This document shows, piece by piece, positions 61,192-64,000 of a DNA stretch of 64,000 nt (positions are counted from its first letter, which is position 1; every line of letters starts with the position of its first letter). Source of the DNA: Cryptomeria japonica (lineage: Eukaryota > Streptophyta > Pinopsida > Cupressales > Cupressaceae); the NCBI RefSeq assembly GCF_030272615.1, contig NW_026728915.1, forward strand, positions 388,501 to 452,500. The letters are read 5' to 3'. The position numbers and the translations under genes are program-made. Under the pieces are notes generated by a model. The model saw only the letters and a program-made list of their open reading frames with translations, was not told the DNA's origin and ran no database searches.

Positions 61192-61549
61192 TCAATCTTT
61201 CATTTACATAAAATGATGCAGGAGCGGGAGATTGGAGAAGCGCTGCATTTGAATTTAGAGCAGGGTGGGAAACCCTACAATAGATAGACAAACCAGGGGA
61301 AGAATGGAAAGGACGATTCCCAGGACTACCCAAATTCCTCCGAGCTGAATAGAAAGGACCCGATTTATGGGGACCCACAAGAAGGCCACAAGCCTATCGA
61401 TCCTTAAGGAGAAAATGGAGAATCAAATCCTGGATACATTCCTAGGTAGGAGCCTATTCGAAGGGACCAAAGTCGGTCTTCGACTTCTCTATTCACTGTC
61501 AAACCGAGTGGAAAGTCCTCGCTCCCTCTAGTTTGTAATATCTCAGACC

Positions 61550-62740
61550 CTAAAAAAGGTAGATTTGCTATTGAAATTCTAGACCCTATTATTGAGCATA
61601 ATATTAACCTTATGGCAATCACACTGGTTGGAAAAATTCTTGGGCCCAAGGCAAAATATTGATATTGTGAGGGAATTTGCTAAACGCAAATGAGCACTTA
61701 AAGGTCAAGTAGAGATCACTGATATGTCCAAAAGGGCATTATCTTTGGATTTCTCTTGTGAGGAAGACATGTCAAGAGTGCTCCGTGATGGCCCTTGGCT
61801 GATCGGTAAATCAATGCTAGCCTTGCAAAAATGGCCACCTAAGATGGACCTAAATGAATCCTATTTTGTTCAGGCTCCAGTGTGGGTTACACTATTGGGC
61901 CTTCTCTTAGATTTCTGGGTGGAAGATGTTTTTAAAGGAATAGCTAGTTATTTCAGTGAACTCCTCTCTATGGATCCTATCACAATGGATGATGAAGACT
62001 TACTTTTTCCAGGATTTGTGTGGGAGTTATGCAAGGAACATATATGCCCCTATCCATTGAGATTAACCCTAGATTGGGAAAATCGAACCAACTACTAGAA
62101 TACTAAAGTGTCCCTTTTTTCTTGTTTTAATTGCAAAAAATTAAGACATATAGAAAGGAAATGCCCTCTTCAGGTTGTCAAAGAGAAAGAAAAGAAATAA
62201 AAATCAATGCAATGGAAAGAAAAAAACCTTGTTAAGAAACCTGAGGGATCTAAAAAAAAGAAAAGGATCTAAGAGGCCTAGAGTGTCATCATCCCTAACA
62301 CAGTATAACAACAAGAAAATGTTAATGTGGAAAACCCAAAAATACGTTTGCTTGAAGAAAGTAAAAAGGATCAATCAGGCAAAGACAATAGAGAACAACA
62401 AGATACCAATCAGGAGGATCAAAGAAGTGATAACCTGGAAGAAGGAGAAATACAGGTGGTGTTACAGGACAATGAGGAAGTAGATTCAAATCACATTATA
62501 GATAACACCACCAGAGATGGCCTTAGTAGCAGCTATGAAGAAGCCCAAAAGTATTTGATCCTTGGAGGAGTCTCGCTGTTGAGATCACAACAATCTGTGG
62601 AGATGGTGAAATCCACCTTCCAACAATCACCAATGACCTCACTACTTAATACAAAGTGGGTTGAGGTTGAAGATGTTGACCAAAAGATAACCACCCAGAA
62701 TATTCAAGAGGAAGATTTCCATACATATGATGTAGTGTAG
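61550..62740 (+). pseudogene. LINE ORF1 (DUF4283-like domain and CCHC knuckle)
   Basis: Blocks: VGKILG and DIVREFAKRK (a +1 shift between them), then MSKRALSLDFSCEEDMSRVL and DGPWLIGKSMLALQKWPP, APVWVTLLGLLLDFWVED (61724-62098), the typical DUF4283 order. After a TAG at 62096 the same frame has a knuckle C-x2-C-x4-H-x4-C (CFNCKKLRHIERKC, from 62123), then a charged tail (62327-62740). ORF1 proteins bind LINE RNA. The knuckle has Arg where Gly is usual before His. Confidence 0.75.
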
Positions 62741-62944
62741 TGAAAGAGGGGGTAAAAAAGGGCCTAAATCTACCCCTCAGGCTAATTCAGTAAAGACAAG
62801 AAACTAGACCAAAGATGACACAAGTTTTAACCCCTCTCCTCCTAGAAGGAAAAAAACAAGCCAAATCAGAGATCAAGAGGCAAACAAGAATATAGCGGAT
62901 GACACTCAATTCACCATCCATGAGGTATGTTCCCTAGTTAGAAA

Positions 62945-64000
62945 ATGAAAATTATTTCAATGAATATTTGTGGATTGAATAGTCCACATAAATAGGATGT
63001 TCTTAGAAATTTAGTCAAAGAACATAAACCGGTCATTGTTATTATCTAAGAAACTAAAATGACTAAAGAGAAAGTAGAAAAGATTAATATTTTTAAGGAT
63101 GGTAAAGTTTTTGGTGGGAGCTCTGATGGTTCTTTGGGGGGCATTGCCATTTTTTGGAACCTTAGGTGTGTTTCTAGGGAATGAGTCAAGCAGGATAGAA
63201 ATCTGGCTTTTATCAGGTTTCATCACATTGGGGATGACACCTCTTTACTACTTACCAATATTTATGATTGTAATAATAGACCTGGTAGAAGTAAATTTTG
63301 GAAGAAGCTGGAAGCTATTCAGGCTCTTTACAAGGAGGATATGTGGATTGTTATGCGGGATTTCAACACTCCTATCTATGACAATGAGAAATTGGGAGGT
63401 GTTCCTTCATAGCTAGAAAGTAGAATGGATCTTTTGAACATTATCAACAACCAAGGTCTGCATGATATTGATCTTCAAGGAGCTAATTTTACCTAGACGA
63501 ATAGGAGGACGAGGGGAAATATCATTCAAGTTAGACTTGACATGACCCTTATTTCTAATGAATGGTTTAACCATTATCAGTGCTCCCTCTCTGCAATCTC
63601 TAGGATTGGTTCTGACCACTTCCCTATAATTTTTGTTATTAATAATACAATTATTATAAAAAATTTCTTATTAAGATTTGAAAGGATGTGGATGGACCAC
63701 CGTAACCTTGCGAAGGTCATTGAGATGTGGTGGTCTATTGATCTAAAAGTTACTACTATGTATAGAATGGCTAAAAAATCAAGGAATGTGAAAGACAATA
63801 TTAAAAAATGGAACAAGGAGGTTTTCAGAGATCTGTTTTCTACCAAGACCAAAACCCAACTAGAACTCAAGAAAATGTAGGATAAAATCCAAATCAGTGG
63901 ATTCAATGAAGTATCAATTAGGGAGGAAAATGAAGTGCTTGTGAAGTACCACATGATTATTAGAAGAGAAGAAGAATTATAGAAAAAGGGTCTAGATCTC
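62945..64000 (+). pseudogene. LINE ORF2 endonuclease, partial
   Basis: Starts MKIISMNICGLNSPHK, the usual APE endonuclease opening ('MKIISWNVRGLN'). Same frame: VIVII-TAA-ETKM where 'QETK' is usual, GGIAIFWN, LLLTNIYDCNNRPGRSKFW, WIVMRDFNTP (usual 'GDFN'), RLDMTLISNEW, IGSDHFPI. Stops at 62993, 63047, 63182, 63410, 63494 and 63878. RT would lie beyond the window. Confidence 0.82.

Larger units (their letters stand above)
61192..64000 (+). mobile_element. Forward LINE, 5' part, cut by window end
   Basis: Inserted into LTR C. 5' untranslated part about 61192-61540, ORF1 to 62740, a 200-bp spacer, then ORF2 endonuclease running to the window edge. Confidence 0.75.

Overview
The window looks like repeat-rich intergenic DNA from a large plant genome. 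The transposon families, the captured plant gene fragments and the overall decay suggest a gymnosperm such as a conifer, but nothing in the sequence fixes the species. I see no intact host gene. Nearly everything is nested transposable elements of different ages; the coding regions are broken and are reported as pseudogenes.

Region 1 (1-16.9 kb): anonymous DNA with a minisatellite, then a nest of reverse-strand elements. A degraded Ty1-copia element (LTR about 15.5-16.9 kb, primer site, N-terminal gag) runs into an SKP1-like gene. That gene is split by a second copia-type element (4015-14935), which carries fragments of RNA polymerase II subunit RPB3 and of HSP70. Inside it sits a gag-protease-only LTR retrotransposon (5154-12907, perfect CATCT target duplication, no reverse transcriptase).

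Region 2 (19.6-36.0 kb): a complete 16.4-kb Ty3-gypsy element of the Tat type. It has two 792-bp LTRs differing at 4 sites, PBS, PPT, 5-bp target duplication, gag, protease, RT, RNase H, a second RNase H and integrase. Between pol and the 3' LTR it carries a gene on the opposite strand for a plant mobile domain (MAIN-like) protein, with its own TATA-like box and one intron. The intron holds two striking repeat arrays: seven hairpins with a constant 15-nt loop and changing, mutually complementary arms, and a 20-bp-period array that is the inverse complement of two arrays in the element's 5' leader. These are the most interesting signals in the window.

Region 3 (36-42.5 kb): a reverse-strand LINE with C-terminal RT, zf-RVT and RNase H, an unidentified broken ORF, and two LINE-tail copies facing each other.

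Region 4 (44-61.2 kb): an old chromovirus-like LTR element as a tandem LTR-internal-LTR-internal-LTR array. LTRs are about 2.6 kb; both internal regions are about 3.5 kb with integrase remnants. The first internal region is split by a 3.28-kb CACTA transposon.

Region 5 (61.2-64 kb): a forward LINE (DUF4283-like ORF1 with a zinc knuckle, then an endonuclease) inserted into the third LTR and cut by the window end.
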